The notes under the pieces: generated by a model | The model's input: only the letters and a program-made list of their open reading frames with translations | Database searches by the model: none | What the model was told of the DNA's origin: nothing | Part shown: in pieces, positions 38,101 to 42,743 of the stretch | Layout: each line of letters begins with the position of its first letter | Position numbering within the stretch: position 1 is the first letter of the stretch | Made by a program: the position numbers and the translations under genes | NCBI GenBank assembly: GCA_023213315.1 | Contig: JAKCPI010002063.1 | Coordinates: 1 to 64,000 of the forward strand | Direction: 5' to 3' | From: Euborellia annulipes | Lineage: Eukaryota > Arthropoda > Insecta > Dermaptera > Anisolabididae | DNA: 64,000 nt

Positions 38101-40425
38101 CGAAGCCCATGCGCTCAATTTTTCTCAATTATTTTATAATTTTGACAATCTCTCTCAAGAAATTCATGTAATTAAAGAACATATGAACAATTTTTAAATT
38201 GTATAATGTAAAAAAGAATAAATTTATTCTCTGAATTTCAAAGATATGCACTAAAGATGGCCCCTGTATAGGAGCCGAAATATTTGCAAATAAATAAAGG
38301 GGTGAGAGAGAAAAAGGAAGCTGGTTTTTTCTCCTTATCGTCCTAATCTATGATTCCCAGCTGTAACACATCTACTAAAAATAAATACCTCTATATTTTT
38401 AATCTATTTCATCTTATATACTAATTCATAAGGAGAGAGAGTCAGTTTGTATGTGGAGCTCAGAATTTAGCAAACCTATTTTAAAATTCCTTCCATACCG
38501 GATAGTTGAGATTTTAAGGAGTAGCATACGCTCTAATTTACAGTATTTTTCTAATTCTGTTTAGAGAAGAAATGTTACATTTTACGATTTCATCATTTTT
38601 ACTTTCTCTTACTATTAATATATAGAGAGAAAGTATTGCGATCGCTCAAAAATTAGATGTAAAAGGTCTATCTGGAGGTCTGTGGAAGAAGGAAAAGAGC
38701 TACGAGGTTGAAACCAGACTAATAAAAAAAAAAAAAAAAAAAAAACTAGGTGAGATGTTCCATAATAGTGATTCGACAGAAGACTCCCTCTTACAATGTA
38801 ATCTTAACTTAAAAAATTGTAATCTTAACTGAATTGTACCTGAAGAAGGCCACAGAATGACTGGCCGAAAACGTTGTAATTTTTACAAATAAACCGCAGT
38901 TAAACCGAAAATCAATTCTTTTATTAATGATAACAATTGTCAAAGCCTAAACTCCAAAAAAGAATATAATTATTATGGAAGTTTTAATTTTAGACTCCAT
39001 TTTGTATTAATTATTTATTAAAAATATAAATACTCTACAACGTTTCGACTGCTTATTCTGTAGTACAGTACGCTTGATCCGATTCAAGAGAACTGAACAA
39101 ATAAAATTTTGAAATTTTCTGTGAAATTTATTCATTTGGGAGGAAGAGGGGATAATTCACCGGATCATCGAAACACTCCTCCCTCTGGCTACCATCTTGG
39201 AGAAAAGTAAAATTAAATATTAAATATACCTAAGAGAGCTTCTTTGAGTCTTAGGACTGGACATGTCTCGTAGTGATAAGCGAGCCAGATGGAGCCCAGG
39301 ACCAGCCACACGAGCTCTGCGACCATTATTGCTACAACAAAGAAATTCGAAAAATTATTAACAAAATACAACTTTTTTAAACAAAATTCACAATTTTTTT
39401 GTATTTAAGGTGGATAAACTAACTGTTGACTATTATTTCTAAGTGATGGCGTTTATATTGTCCTGCTCAAGCCAATCAGAAAGCCCGTTTTGGATTGTGA
39501 ACGTCTGTCATTGAATTATTATTTAAAACAATGTATTTTTAATTTATAATAATATTTGATAAATAAAAATATTTTTAATAAAAACATAAATAAATTAGAA
39601 ATTTTTTTTTAAATTTAAATAGTCATAAAAAATTTCTAATGAATTTAATTTATTTAAGGTGCGCGTCGGGGGGCACGGCCGGATGATTTTTTTAAATAAA
39701 AAAACTGCAAGTTATGGAAGCCCTTTTTTTGATTTTTTATTTTTCTTGGTAAATCGCATTCAAAGAAGTGTCTTTATCAATAATTTGCTCTCTATCGTCT
39801 TCAGTAATAAATGGCCAAACCTTTTCGACAAAAATAAAATATGGCCCATTATCAAACATTGCATATTTTGGTGACTCATATTTATCCGGCTCTGGGGGGA
39901 CGGAGCCCCCCGAGCTGTCACCCATTCGTCAACGACAAGGCCTAACACATATAATAATATTTAAAAAAAAAGACAATACCAATCAATCAATTAAACAAAA
40001 AACGAAATAAAAAAGAAAAATAAACAATGAAGCGCTTATCTATAACGGGACCTGAGTAGCCAGCAGAAAGCGCGCACACTCTAAGAAGCCTCTCACACAA
40101 CTCGTTAAGCTTTCTAATTATGATATAAACTTTTTTTAAGTTATATAATAATTTGGATTTTGTAGGTAAAATGCATAGGACTGATTCTATACTATAAATA
40201 AGTGATAACATACCTAATCGAATATAAAGCAAGTGTCTCATTTTGGCTCGCGGTTTCGTATCGAGGATTGTCCCCCGCATGGCGATAACACTAATACAGA
40301 GTTCTAGGACAAGGGCAGCAGCCAAAATAACGAGATAACCGATGACGTGCTGAACCAAAAGTTGAACACACTCAAGTTGGTAATCGAAGTGGCCAAGACC
40401 AAGGACGACCGCCAGAATGACAAGC
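18189..40425 (-). CDS. DAGLA: sn-1-specific diacylglycerol lipase, alpha type (13 exons, N-terminus missing)
   Basis: Family role: an integral membrane serine hydrolase that cuts diacylglycerol at sn-1 to give 2-monoacylglycerols such as 2-AG, and acts in phospholipase-C-linked signalling (Drosophila inaE). Exons on the minus strand: 40425-40214, 39331-39230, 36585-36408, 35467-35383, 34763-34629, 33127-32925, 32202-31977, 31841-31764, 29780-29557, 29381-29240, 28056-27833, 27549-27417, 18815-18189. All introns are GT-AG and phases agree, giving 855 codons. Transmembrane segments precede the lipase domain. The nucleophile is in GHSLGAG (Ser about 448), with Asp about 500 (GKDVVPRIG) and His about 593 (YPPGRIIHI). 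A 208-residue Ser-rich tail favours alpha over the short beta type. The first exon, normally encoding the extreme N-terminus and first membrane helix, was not found upstream. The last intron is 8.6 kb. Confidence 0.96.
18918..19545 (-). repeat. Dispersed repeat family R1, copy 4 (interrupted)
   Basis: Reverse-oriented copy in the last lipase intron, starting with the terminal motif (AATCTGGAGTGACTAATCG) and ending near CTCGACATCGAA. It is split by the MITE at 19123-19329 and has lost the final AGAGAAAGTATTG part. Confidence 0.7.
19123..19329. mobile_element. 207-bp Tc1/mariner-type MITE with TA target
   Basis: The ends CAGTGAGGGACAATATTAAG and, inverted, CTTAATATTGACCCTCACTG continue as TIRs of about 60 bp (TCCCACCCATGCGTTTTCTA, then CTTGTGATTATTTCATTG) and are flanked by TA on both sides. 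It is inserted inside R1 copy 4, so it is younger than that copy. Confidence 0.85.
19870..20585. repeat. Giant foldback, about 330-bp arms
   Basis: The left arm (GACTAGACCTCGAAGAGGCG, ATCAAATTGTTGGCTGAG, GTCGACTGCTTTGCATTGC, AAACATATGTTTAATTTATT, ACATTACAATTTCTTGTTAT) is repeated in reverse complement in the right arm, ending GAGCCCTTCGAGG-like at 20560-20572. A TA microsatellite lies in each arm and the centre is near 20235. Divergence is low, so it would form a long hairpin in lipase pre-mRNA. Confidence 0.85.
20675..21200. repeat. GC-rich inverted repeat in the lipase intron
   Basis: GAAATCCCGCAACACCGCTG, CTTAATCTTGGCTTGG, ATTGTTGAT, CCAAGTGCAAGATTCGTTC and CACGCCAAAGG occur on the plus strand at 20694-20834. 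They recur inverted at 21018-21176. The arms differ at roughly a fifth of positions with indels. The base composition (about half GC) contrasts with the AT-rich flanks. Short frames on both strands do not match a known family. Confidence 0.7.
21240..21817. other. No feature recognised
   Basis: AT-rich intronic DNA of the lipase gene. Confidence 0.5.
21818..22008. mobile_element. Foldback with Penelope-type hammerhead-like motif
   Basis: Inverted arms of about 85 bp (AATCCAAGTAAGATAACACA, TTCAATAATTTATTTAACAC, TTTATACGTATTTCGACACA) surround a short centre (21904-21920). On the minus strand the centre plus left arm reads CACTT, CTGATGA, a GACACA/TGTGTC stem with extra bases, GAAA, palindromic TACGTA and AAGTG. 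This is hammerhead-like, with stem I CACTT/AAGTG. It resembles the inverted terminal repeats of Penelope-like elements. Confidence 0.6.
22010..23035. other. No feature recognised
   Basis: AT-rich lipase intron sequence with A-runs and a TAT/TTA microsatellite near 22515. No element ends identified. Confidence 0.5.
23040..23080 (+). ncRNA. Hammerhead-like motif (Penelope-type), plus strand
   Basis: CTGAGGA (23044) then T, a GG-TTTA / TAAA-CC stem with one mismatch, and GAAA (23072). The downstream palindrome is weak. Antisense to the lipase gene. Probably decayed. Confidence 0.35.
23137..23523. mobile_element. TIR MITE flanked by TTAA
   Basis: GGTGCGCGTCTCG at the left and CGAGACGCGCACC at the right are exact inverted ends, each bounded by TTAA (23133-23136, 23524-23527). 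A TTAA duplication is typical of piggyBac, although the CCC start of that group is absent. TCTACAACTTATAGA / CTATAAGTTGTAGA forms an inner inverted pair. A second end of the family lies at 39656. Confidence 0.8.
23530..24230. other. Unassigned; GC-rich patch at 23780-24020
   Basis: Mostly AT-rich. The patch with GGGGGAGATTCTTTCGAGCC, GTGGATACCTGGTGTCTGC and CTGGGGCAACCAGAGGCG is GC-rich with no clear frame and ends in an A-rich tail (24015-24040), as retroposed copies do. It may be a SINE-like or retrogene fragment. Confidence 0.35.
24395..24440 (+). repeat. hAT-like terminal sequence
   Basis: CAGTGGTACTTAACCTTTTT resembles CAGTGGTTCTCAACC ends of hAT MITEs. The matching other end was not located. 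Confidence 0.4.
24545..24955 (-). repeat. Dispersed repeat family R1, copy 5
   Basis: Reverse-oriented: GATACCATGGCAATCATTTC first, then AAGTACTAGTACTTTTTGGC, then TATATAGATAAGAGAAAG at its end. More diverged than copies 2 and 3. Confidence 0.7.
25247..25298. mobile_element. Short TIR remnant (CAGGGCTGG ends)
   Basis: CAGGGCTGGAGAGTC at the left and ACACCCCAGCCCTG at the right are inverted and only about 52 bp apart. This is a strongly internally deleted hAT-like element. Confidence 0.5.
25300..25765. other. No feature recognised except a short inverted pair
   Basis: AT-rich intron sequence. CCTAAACCAGTTCTTCATCA near 25616 is inverted as TGATGAACTGGTTTAGG near 25698, a small foldback of about 95 bp. 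Confidence 0.45.
25767..26175. repeat. Array of six 52-bp palindromic units inside inverted arms
   Basis: Units start at 25821, 25873, 25925, 25977, 26029 and 26081, exactly 52 bp apart. Each is a near-palindrome GCATATAGGA..CCATCCTCAAGATGG..TCCTATATGC joined by CGACGTTTTGG-type linkers. The array sits between AGTTTTTTCAATTTATTTAT (25767) and its inverse (ending 26175). The units look like degenerate hammerhead-like motifs, with GGTC/GACC stem, GAAA changed to AAAA and CTGAGGA changed to TTGAGGA; the last linker keeps CGAAACGTCGG. Confidence 0.9.
26435..26620 (-). mobile_element. tRNA-derived SINE fragment
   Basis: On the minus strand TGCACAGTGGTAGAGA (A-box-like, 26602-26617) is followed by GAGTTCGCTTCCC (B-box-like, 26558-26570). 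Then comes the hairpin TTTCAATTGAATTAGC / TACCATTCAATTGAAATA (26495-26543) that is shared with 43555-43605. Confidence 0.6.
26625..27410. other. No feature recognised
   Basis: AT-rich intron sequence of the lipase gene next to exon 12. Confidence 0.5.
27417..27549 (-). CDS. DAGLA: DAGL exon 12: end of lipase domain
   Basis: Acceptor GATTTAG, donor ATTAAG|GTCAGC. It encodes QAIWANNTDFDEVLISPVM and IQDHMPDNVLKALIK, equivalent to the AIWGDNKAFNEVIISP and LNKV regions of vertebrate DAGL alpha. Confidence 0.95.
27833..28056 (-). CDS. DAGLA: DAGL exon 11: catalytic His
   Basis: Acceptor AATATAG, donor ACAGA|GTAAAT. It carries the Cys-rich loop (CCGCG), a variable Arg/Glu-rich insert and PLYPPGRIIHIVRHH, whose first His after RII is the expected catalytic base (about residue 593). 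Confidence 0.95.
28250..28315 (-). repeat. Penelope-type end relic
   Basis: TACAACGTTTCGACTGCTTA matches 39037-39056 (CTACAACGTTTCGACTGCTT), both preceded by ATTAAAAATATAAATACT. The ribozyme-like core (CTGANGA) is not intact. Confidence 0.4.
28465..28500 (-). repeat. R1 family fragment
   Basis: CGACATCGAATTTTTGACAC followed by GATCGCAATA is the R1 signature in reverse. Confidence 0.5.
28654..28752. repeat. Hairpin, about 44-bp arms
   Basis: GAGTAGGTTGGTAGCAGGAA, AGAAATCAGACAAAAATTTA is inverted with few mismatches after a 9-base loop. Lies in a lipase intron. Confidence 0.8.
29240..29381 (-). CDS. DAGLA: DAGL exon 10: catalytic Asp
   Basis: Acceptor ATTTTTAG, donor CCTAAG|GTAAAG. It encodes MPAVEYTKQFITSVVLGKDV followed by VPRIGLHQMESL; Asp in GKDVVPRIG is the triad acid (about residue 500). 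Confidence 0.96.
29557..29780 (-). CDS. DAGLA: DAGL exon 9: lipase nucleophile elbow
   Basis: Acceptor TTGATTTAG, donor TTAAG|GTAGTT. It starts GMVHAAEYIRIKL and includes LVLVGHSLGAGTAAILA, the GxSxG nucleophile elbow, then YSYSPPGGLL. All key residues are intact. Confidence 0.97.
29947..29989 (-). ncRNA. Hammerhead-like motif, sense to DAGL, 167 bp before exon 9
   Basis: Minus strand: GGCA, CTGAAGA, T, GATGTGT/TGCGTCCTA-ATGCATC-type stem II, GAAA, TATC, TGCC. Stem I is GGCA/TGCC, stem III would be the self-complementary ATAT of a dimer, and cleavage would follow TATC. One extra U separates CUGAAGA from stem II, unlike the textbook core. Lies in the intron before the catalytic-serine exon. 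Confidence 0.5.
30022..30064 (+). ncRNA. Hammerhead-like motif, antisense copy
   Basis: Mirror copy of 29947-29989: GGCA, CTGAAGA (30026), GATGTGT..ACGCATC stem II of 7 pairs with one G-U, GAAA (30053), TATC, TGCC. Confidence 0.5.
30184..30893 (-). mobile_element. Tc1/mariner-superfamily element, internally deleted, TA target
   Basis: Ends CAGGGTGAGGCATAATAAAG and its inverse sit between TA dinucleotides (30182, 30894). TIRs of about 170 bp extend inward (GCAATAGTAAAACATCGG, CCTCGGCAAGATGGC). The minus strand between them keeps a broken C-terminal transposase: NDETFFQQDGAT, then in a shifted frame ISRNGDIAWPSRS and GFFLWGYLKTKVY. The DDE_3 type pattern is FQQDGA..PPRSPDL..DFFLWG. At least one frameshift and loss of the N-terminal half make it non-autonomous. 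Confidence 0.85.
30914..31260. repeat. AT-rich foldback
   Basis: GTGCTATTGAGTTTCTACTT, TTCAACATTCATTCAAAATA, and TTTTTGATAATAATTTTAT at the left are inverted at the right (31126-31258) with moderate divergence. Lies in the same lipase intron as the two preceding elements. Confidence 0.65.
31764..31841 (-). CDS. DAGLA: DAGL exon 8
   Basis: Short 78 bp exon, acceptor TTTTTTAG, donor CATAAG|GTACCA, both phase 0. It encodes DVVTDLNAESEVLPLNPPKD then DWLGHK, matching the DALTDLT..LGHKGM stretch just before exon 9. Confidence 0.95.
31977..32202 (-). CDS. DAGLA: DAGL exon 7: start of lipase fold
   Basis: Acceptor TTTTTTAG, donor ATGAAG|GTTTTT. It includes the Cys cluster LGCLPCLC, VEDNCCQCN, then TPFFVAVDYTRRKVVISIRG and TLS, the central beta strands shared by all DAGLs. 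Confidence 0.97.
32425..32535. repeat. Small foldback
   Basis: TGGGTGTTAAAAAGTAAAGT is inverted as ACTTTTTAGCACCAGG about 80 bp away. Intronic. Confidence 0.45.
32780..32850 (+). mobile_element. tRNA-like SINE head
   Basis: AGCGGCATAGCCACCATGAA then CCTGGTTCGAGTCCGGG (T-arm CCTGG/CCGGG with TTCGAGT loop). No full cloverleaf was found, so this is a tRNA-derived repeat rather than a tRNA gene. Confidence 0.5.
32925..33127 (-). CDS. DAGLA: DAGL exon 6: linker into lipase domain
   Basis: Acceptor GTTTTCAG, donor CTCAG|GTTGC. It contains TFQYLSGVPVTSHTRFLAL, then YYMHYALGAYGWPMYLM and CHMCSHL. These are hallmark DAGL segments (AYGWPMYLM is nearly invariant). Confidence 0.97.
33360..34130 (+). 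pseudogene. Non-LTR retrotransposon fragment (linker and RT)
   Basis: Plus strand, antisense to the lipase. AEWWTEELSELRNKVRKSF and RNENWQEYSRALTAYNIAIR match the conserved post-endonuclease linker of R1/Jockey-type LINEs. About 500 bp later come GGVLS-like and VIEELLEELKNHGI pieces of the reverse transcriptase. Several stops and frameshifts are present. Only a 5'- and 3'-truncated body remains. Confidence 0.75.
34140..34620. other. No feature recognised
   Basis: AT-rich lipase intron. A GC-richer patch at 34425-34510 has no supported identity. Confidence 0.4.
34629..34763 (-). CDS. DAGLA: DAGL exon 5
   Basis: 45 codons in phase 0: FADIARILSDFFRDLDVVPS then DVVAGLVLLRHYQKFER. This matches the FAEFFRDLDIVPSDIIAGLVLLRQRQ block of DAGL. 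Confidence 0.97.
35040..35260. repeat. Cluster of TCGATTTTCGA palindromic motifs
   Basis: GGTCGAAAATCGACCG, AAAATCGATTTTTCC, GAATCGAAAATCGATTCGAC and GAAAATCGATTTTCGATT occur within 200 bp. Clustered short inverted motifs are typical of hAT subterminal regions; no boundaries found. Confidence 0.45.
35383..35467 (-). CDS. DAGLA: DAGL exon 4
   Basis: 85 bp exon, acceptor GTTTTAG, donor AATAGG|GTAATG: KVLRAYQNSWDHRCRLLFCC then MPNSDRNR. It equals the SWSRRLKVFLCC cytosolic segment after the last membrane helix. Confidence 0.95.
35930..36240 (+). pseudogene. LINE fragment (linker between endonuclease and RT)
   Basis: Plus strand: SLKNKTPTP, IKEDIRQL, then in another frame LRFRMARNRVTNAIRDRKML and LWREISKL. 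These are the features of the linker before the reverse transcriptase in Jockey/CR1-type LINEs. Frameshifted and truncated. Confidence 0.6.
36232..36375 (-). repeat. R1 family fragment
   Basis: TTTTGGACTCAGGGGCCTCA, AAACGAGTATTTCCATTAAA, ATCTCGACATCGAATTTTTG, ending GAGAAAGTAAAAA. This is a reverse R1 end abutting DAGL exon 3 by about 30 bp. Confidence 0.7.
36408..36585 (-). CDS. DAGLA: DAGL exon 3: last transmembrane helix
   Basis: Acceptor ATTTCCAG, donor AAAG|GTCCGC. MVICSGIILLSVAMTVWCTF is the membrane helix, followed by DAAGRSWVKMKKF and a basic stretch, as in VCVFDPTGRTFVKLR of the vertebrate enzyme. Confidence 0.96.
36590..37935. other. Lipase intron, no gene recognised
   Basis: AT-rich, with a G-run (37579-37593) and a pyrimidine-rich patch at 37600-37800. 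The open frame over 36774-36956 has no recognised motif. Confidence 0.45.
37938..38308. mobile_element. Foldback with relic hammerhead-like motif
   Basis: Arms of about 115 bp (CACCCCTACAATTTATTTGC, AAATATTTCGGCTCCTAGTA, CACGGGCCATTTTTAGTGCA, AATAAATTTATTCTTTTTTA) are inverted at 38195-38308. The right arm reads CTAAAGA (core G changed to A), GGCCCC../..GGAGCC stem, GAAA, TATTTGC on the plus strand. Confidence 0.7.
38595..38720 (+). repeat. R1 family fragment
   Basis: TTTTTACTTTCTCTTACTAT, then TATATAGAGAGAAAGTATTG and CGATCGCTCAAAAATTAGAT; the rest is deleted. Confidence 0.65.
38835..38895 (+). ncRNA. Hammerhead-like motif (Penelope-type), plus strand
   Basis: CTGAAGA (38840), A, perfect GGCCA/TGGCC stem II, GAAA (38867), then self-complementary AACGTT. 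Stem I is not obvious. The relic at 6985-7050 belongs to the same family. Confidence 0.45.
39015..39070 (-). repeat. Penelope-type end relic
   Basis: CTACAACGTTTCGACTGCTT shares its sequence with 28258-28277; the ribozyme-like core is incomplete. Confidence 0.4.
39230..39331 (-). CDS. DAGLA: DAGL exon 2: transmembrane helix
   Basis: 102 bp, acceptor TGTTGTAG, donor TTAG|GTATAT. IMVAELVWLVLGSIWLAYHY plus ETCPVLRLKEALL. The split Gly and Ala codons agree with both neighbouring exons. Confidence 0.95.
39656..39760. repeat. End of the TTAA-flanked TIR family
   Basis: TTTAAGGTGCGCGTCGGGGG then GCACGGCCGG and AACTGCAAGTTATGGAAGCC match the left part of 23137-23523. The right end was not found. 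Confidence 0.6.
39737..39925 (-). pseudogene. Short ORF of possible retroelement ORF1 origin
   Basis: A 62-codon frame, MGDSSGGSVPPEPDKYESPK then YAMFDNGPYFIFVEKVWPF. GPYxIFVEK resembles the GPFxVxVEK segment of some insect non-LTR ORF1 proteins. It lies inside a lipase intron on the same strand as the lipase, without convincing splice sites, so I do not add it to the lipase. Confidence 0.35.
40214..40425 (-). CDS. DAGLA: DAGL first identified exon: transmembrane helices
   Basis: Acceptor CTTTCAG, donor CGATTAG|GTATGT. LVILAVVLGLGHFDYQ, then VIGYLVILAAALVLELCISV and AMRGTILDTKPRAKMRHLLY, matching LSMRGGILYTEPR..YVLYVRL. The acceptor and the open 5' phase (one base of a codon) show that an upstream exon exists, expected to encode some 35-60 residues. 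No suitable exon was seen between 40430 and 46400. Confidence 0.96.
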
Positions 40426-40454
40426 CTGAAAGAAAGAAAATTTGTCTTTAGATT

Positions 40455-40882
40455 AAAGAATTGGCTTTTATTCTAAGTGCAGTGAGATGGAATCTTCCTC
40501 AGTACAATCAACAGATGTTTTGAAAATCCTTAATTTCTTCCATCCAATATGACAAAGTAGCTGAACATTCCATGAATGCAACTTTTATAATCAGCTACTT
40601 TGAGGATCAGGAAGATGTTTGGCAGCCAGCAAGTGATAAACAAAACTATTTGATTATCGTCGACGTTTCGGGATCACGTCGATCCCATCTTCAGGACGAT
40701 AACCACTCAGCCATCGAAATTCTTCTATTTAAATCAGCTACTTTGTCATATTGGATGGAAGAAATTAAGGATTTTCAAAACATCTGTTGATTGTACTGAG
40801 GAAGATTCCATCTCACTGGGATCGAAATCAAATTTGTATTTATTTTTGGGTCCTTAGAATAAAAGACAATTCTTTTCTTACA
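40455..40882. mobile_element. Foldback retroelement end containing hammerhead-like motif
   Basis: CAGTGAGATGGAATCTTCCT, CAGTACAATCAACAGATG and GGATTTTCAAAACATC-type arms at 40479-40570 are inverted at 40735-40820. Outer parts (AAAGAATTGGCTTTTATTCT at 40457) are inverted at about 40855-40880. The loop carries the motif at 40654-40702. This resembles a solo inverted Penelope end. Confidence 0.7.
40654..40702 (-). ncRNA. Best hammerhead-like motif in the window
   Basis: Minus strand: TTATCGTC, CTGAAGA, T, GGGATC-GACGT-GATCCC, GAAA, CGTC, GACGATAA. Stem I has 8 perfect pairs (TTATCGTC/GACGATAA), stem II 6 perfect pairs, GAAA is intact, and ACGT is self-complementary, as needed for a dimeric stem III. 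Cleavage would follow GTC. The one deviation is a single U between CUGAAGA and stem II. If the lipase starts upstream, this is in its first intron in sense orientation. Confidence 0.6.
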
Positions 40883-40889
40883 GCCATCT

Positions 40890-41700
40890 ACCAAATAAAA
40901 TAATTTTCTTATGAATCTAATTAAAAAAATTCAGATTTGGTTTTTTTTTATTAGATTTAGCAAAGATCAATGTCACAAAATCTAGATAAAACCAAAATTA
41001 TATAATAAATTATTTTATTTAATTAATTTACAGTATTTGAGCTTTTATTCAATAAAGTTATTTACAAAAAAAATCACATTCCTGTCATACATATTCATTC
41101 CTCCCTTAGTTTCAAGGCTCCTGCTAAATAGCAAAAAAGCTAATTGATTTCTCTGGCATCCGTGGGGGTTTGAACGCGCGGATCACGGAATAGTAGACCA
41201 CTCATTTCTTTCCGATCTTAAATTAGACATCGGGCAATAATCCTCAGAATTCACCCGGTACGCCCTTTCATCAAAGTAAAAAAAAAAAATTACTCAGGAA
41301 TTTCGTGAACCACCCTCATTGATAAAATGGTTCCCTGACAAGAGTCTATTACCCGTATTCATAGTCGTTCCTTGAGGAAGAAGGAATCCTTATATCTACC
41401 TGGTATACACTTATATACGCATTCCTTGTTCCTCAAGCAATGACTATGTTGATAGTGAGAAGCATAATTGGATTCCTTAATTCTAGAAGAGTATTCCCGA
41501 AAAAAAATATTCATGTAAAGCTTCCGTGAGTTTCTGAATATTTTTTTAGGCTTTTTGTGTCCTGGGCTTTCCAAAGACTTTCTTCATCCAAAATTACGAA
41601 TTAATTGGTCCACTCAATTATATTTTTTACACGGTCGGGCAGAACTAGTTGCGATGAGTTCATTGTAGAAAATCTTCGGTAATCTGCATGACCATAAAAA
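40890..41700. other. Mostly unassigned; tRNA-like relic near 41150
   Basis: The minus strand at 41145-41205 reads GAGTGGTCTACTATTCCGTG then GCGTTCAAACCCCCACGG (B-box-like), a probable old SINE head. The remainder is AT-rich. Confidence 0.4.
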
Positions 41701-41719
41701 CTATTTCTTTAAATATTTT

Positions 41720-41767
41720 ATTGGACCGACGTTTCGGTCTCGACAAAGGCCATCTTCAGGGCCCAAT
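41720..41767 (-). ncRNA. Hammerhead-like motif, strong stem I
   Basis: Minus strand: ATTGGGCC, CTGAAGA, T, GGCCTTTGTCGAGACC, GAAA, CGTC, GGTCCAAT. Stem I has 8 pairs (one G-U). Stem II pairs GG/CC and CT/AG around one mismatch. ACGT is available for a dimer stem III. Confidence 0.55.
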
Positions 41768-41834
41768 AAGTGTCAATGAAATATATATTGTATATTTGGC
41801 ATTAGGCAGCTTAGAGTAATTTTTTTTTTGGTTT

Positions 41835-41908
41835 ATCTCAATATCTCGAGGCACCCCTTAGCCAATCACGCGGTGCCGGTGCACACCGGTTGGGAACCAC
41901 TGGATTAG
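41835..41908 (-). repeat. hAT-like terminal sequence
   Basis: The end CACACCGGTTGGGAACCACT G is the inverse of CAGTGGTTCCCAACC-type hAT ends; preceded by GGCACCCCTTAGCCAATCAC. The other end was not found. Confidence 0.45.
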
Positions 41909-41909
41909 A

Positions 41910-42740
41910 GTGAAATGGTTTCATTTACTTTATTGAAGTTACAGTAAGGGATCATCAAAAAAGAATCATGTTTTATTCTTCTGGTTTATATTTAGGATAT
42001 TTTAAATTGGAGGATCGATTTAATATTGTATACCTTGAATAAAAAGAGGCGTCATTTATGGGGAGGTTCGAATTACTTTTAGTAATTACACAAATATATA
42101 TTTCTTTATAGGAAATTTTTTTTTTTCGAATATACAAAAAGTTTTTCGGTATTTATGGGTCTCAACAATTAACGAGAAGGGATGATTTCTAATATAACCA
42201 ACTTCTTCAATTTAAAAATGATTATATTCCTCTTTTGATTTTAAAATCTTTCCTAAATTATATAAATCAAAAGACTTAATTCTTTAGTCTTAGGAAATGA
42301 TTAATGGTCCACAAACTTGATTGACTAATAGCTTTAAGAAGTTTGATGAAGAAAATAGATCATGAAAAAAAAAAAAATTCAATAAATTACAAGCTGAGTT
42401 ATTTATTAAATCAATCAAATATCCACAGATAATTTAAGTATTTAATAATGAAATTGTTGAATTTTGTTTATAATTCATAACTACATGATGCTTCTTAAGA
42501 TAGAAACACTGAAATTTATGTTAATTAATTAAGAAGAAATGTATTCAGTTAAAGAATTTTGAGAAATAAAAAAAAATATTTAACCTATATTTTCAAATGT
42601 TTTTTTTTTTTTTTTTTTTTTTTGGCATATCAAATGGTATTTTTAAATGCCTGGACTCCAATATGTATCGTATTTAAAAATAATGACTCCCTTTGAAGTC
42701 TATATGGCCTAAGAATGCCGGAAATATTTAAAAAAAATAT
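41910..42740. other. No feature recognised
   Basis: AT-rich sequence with a T23 run at 42601-42623. Confidence 0.5.
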
Positions 42741-42743
42741 ACA

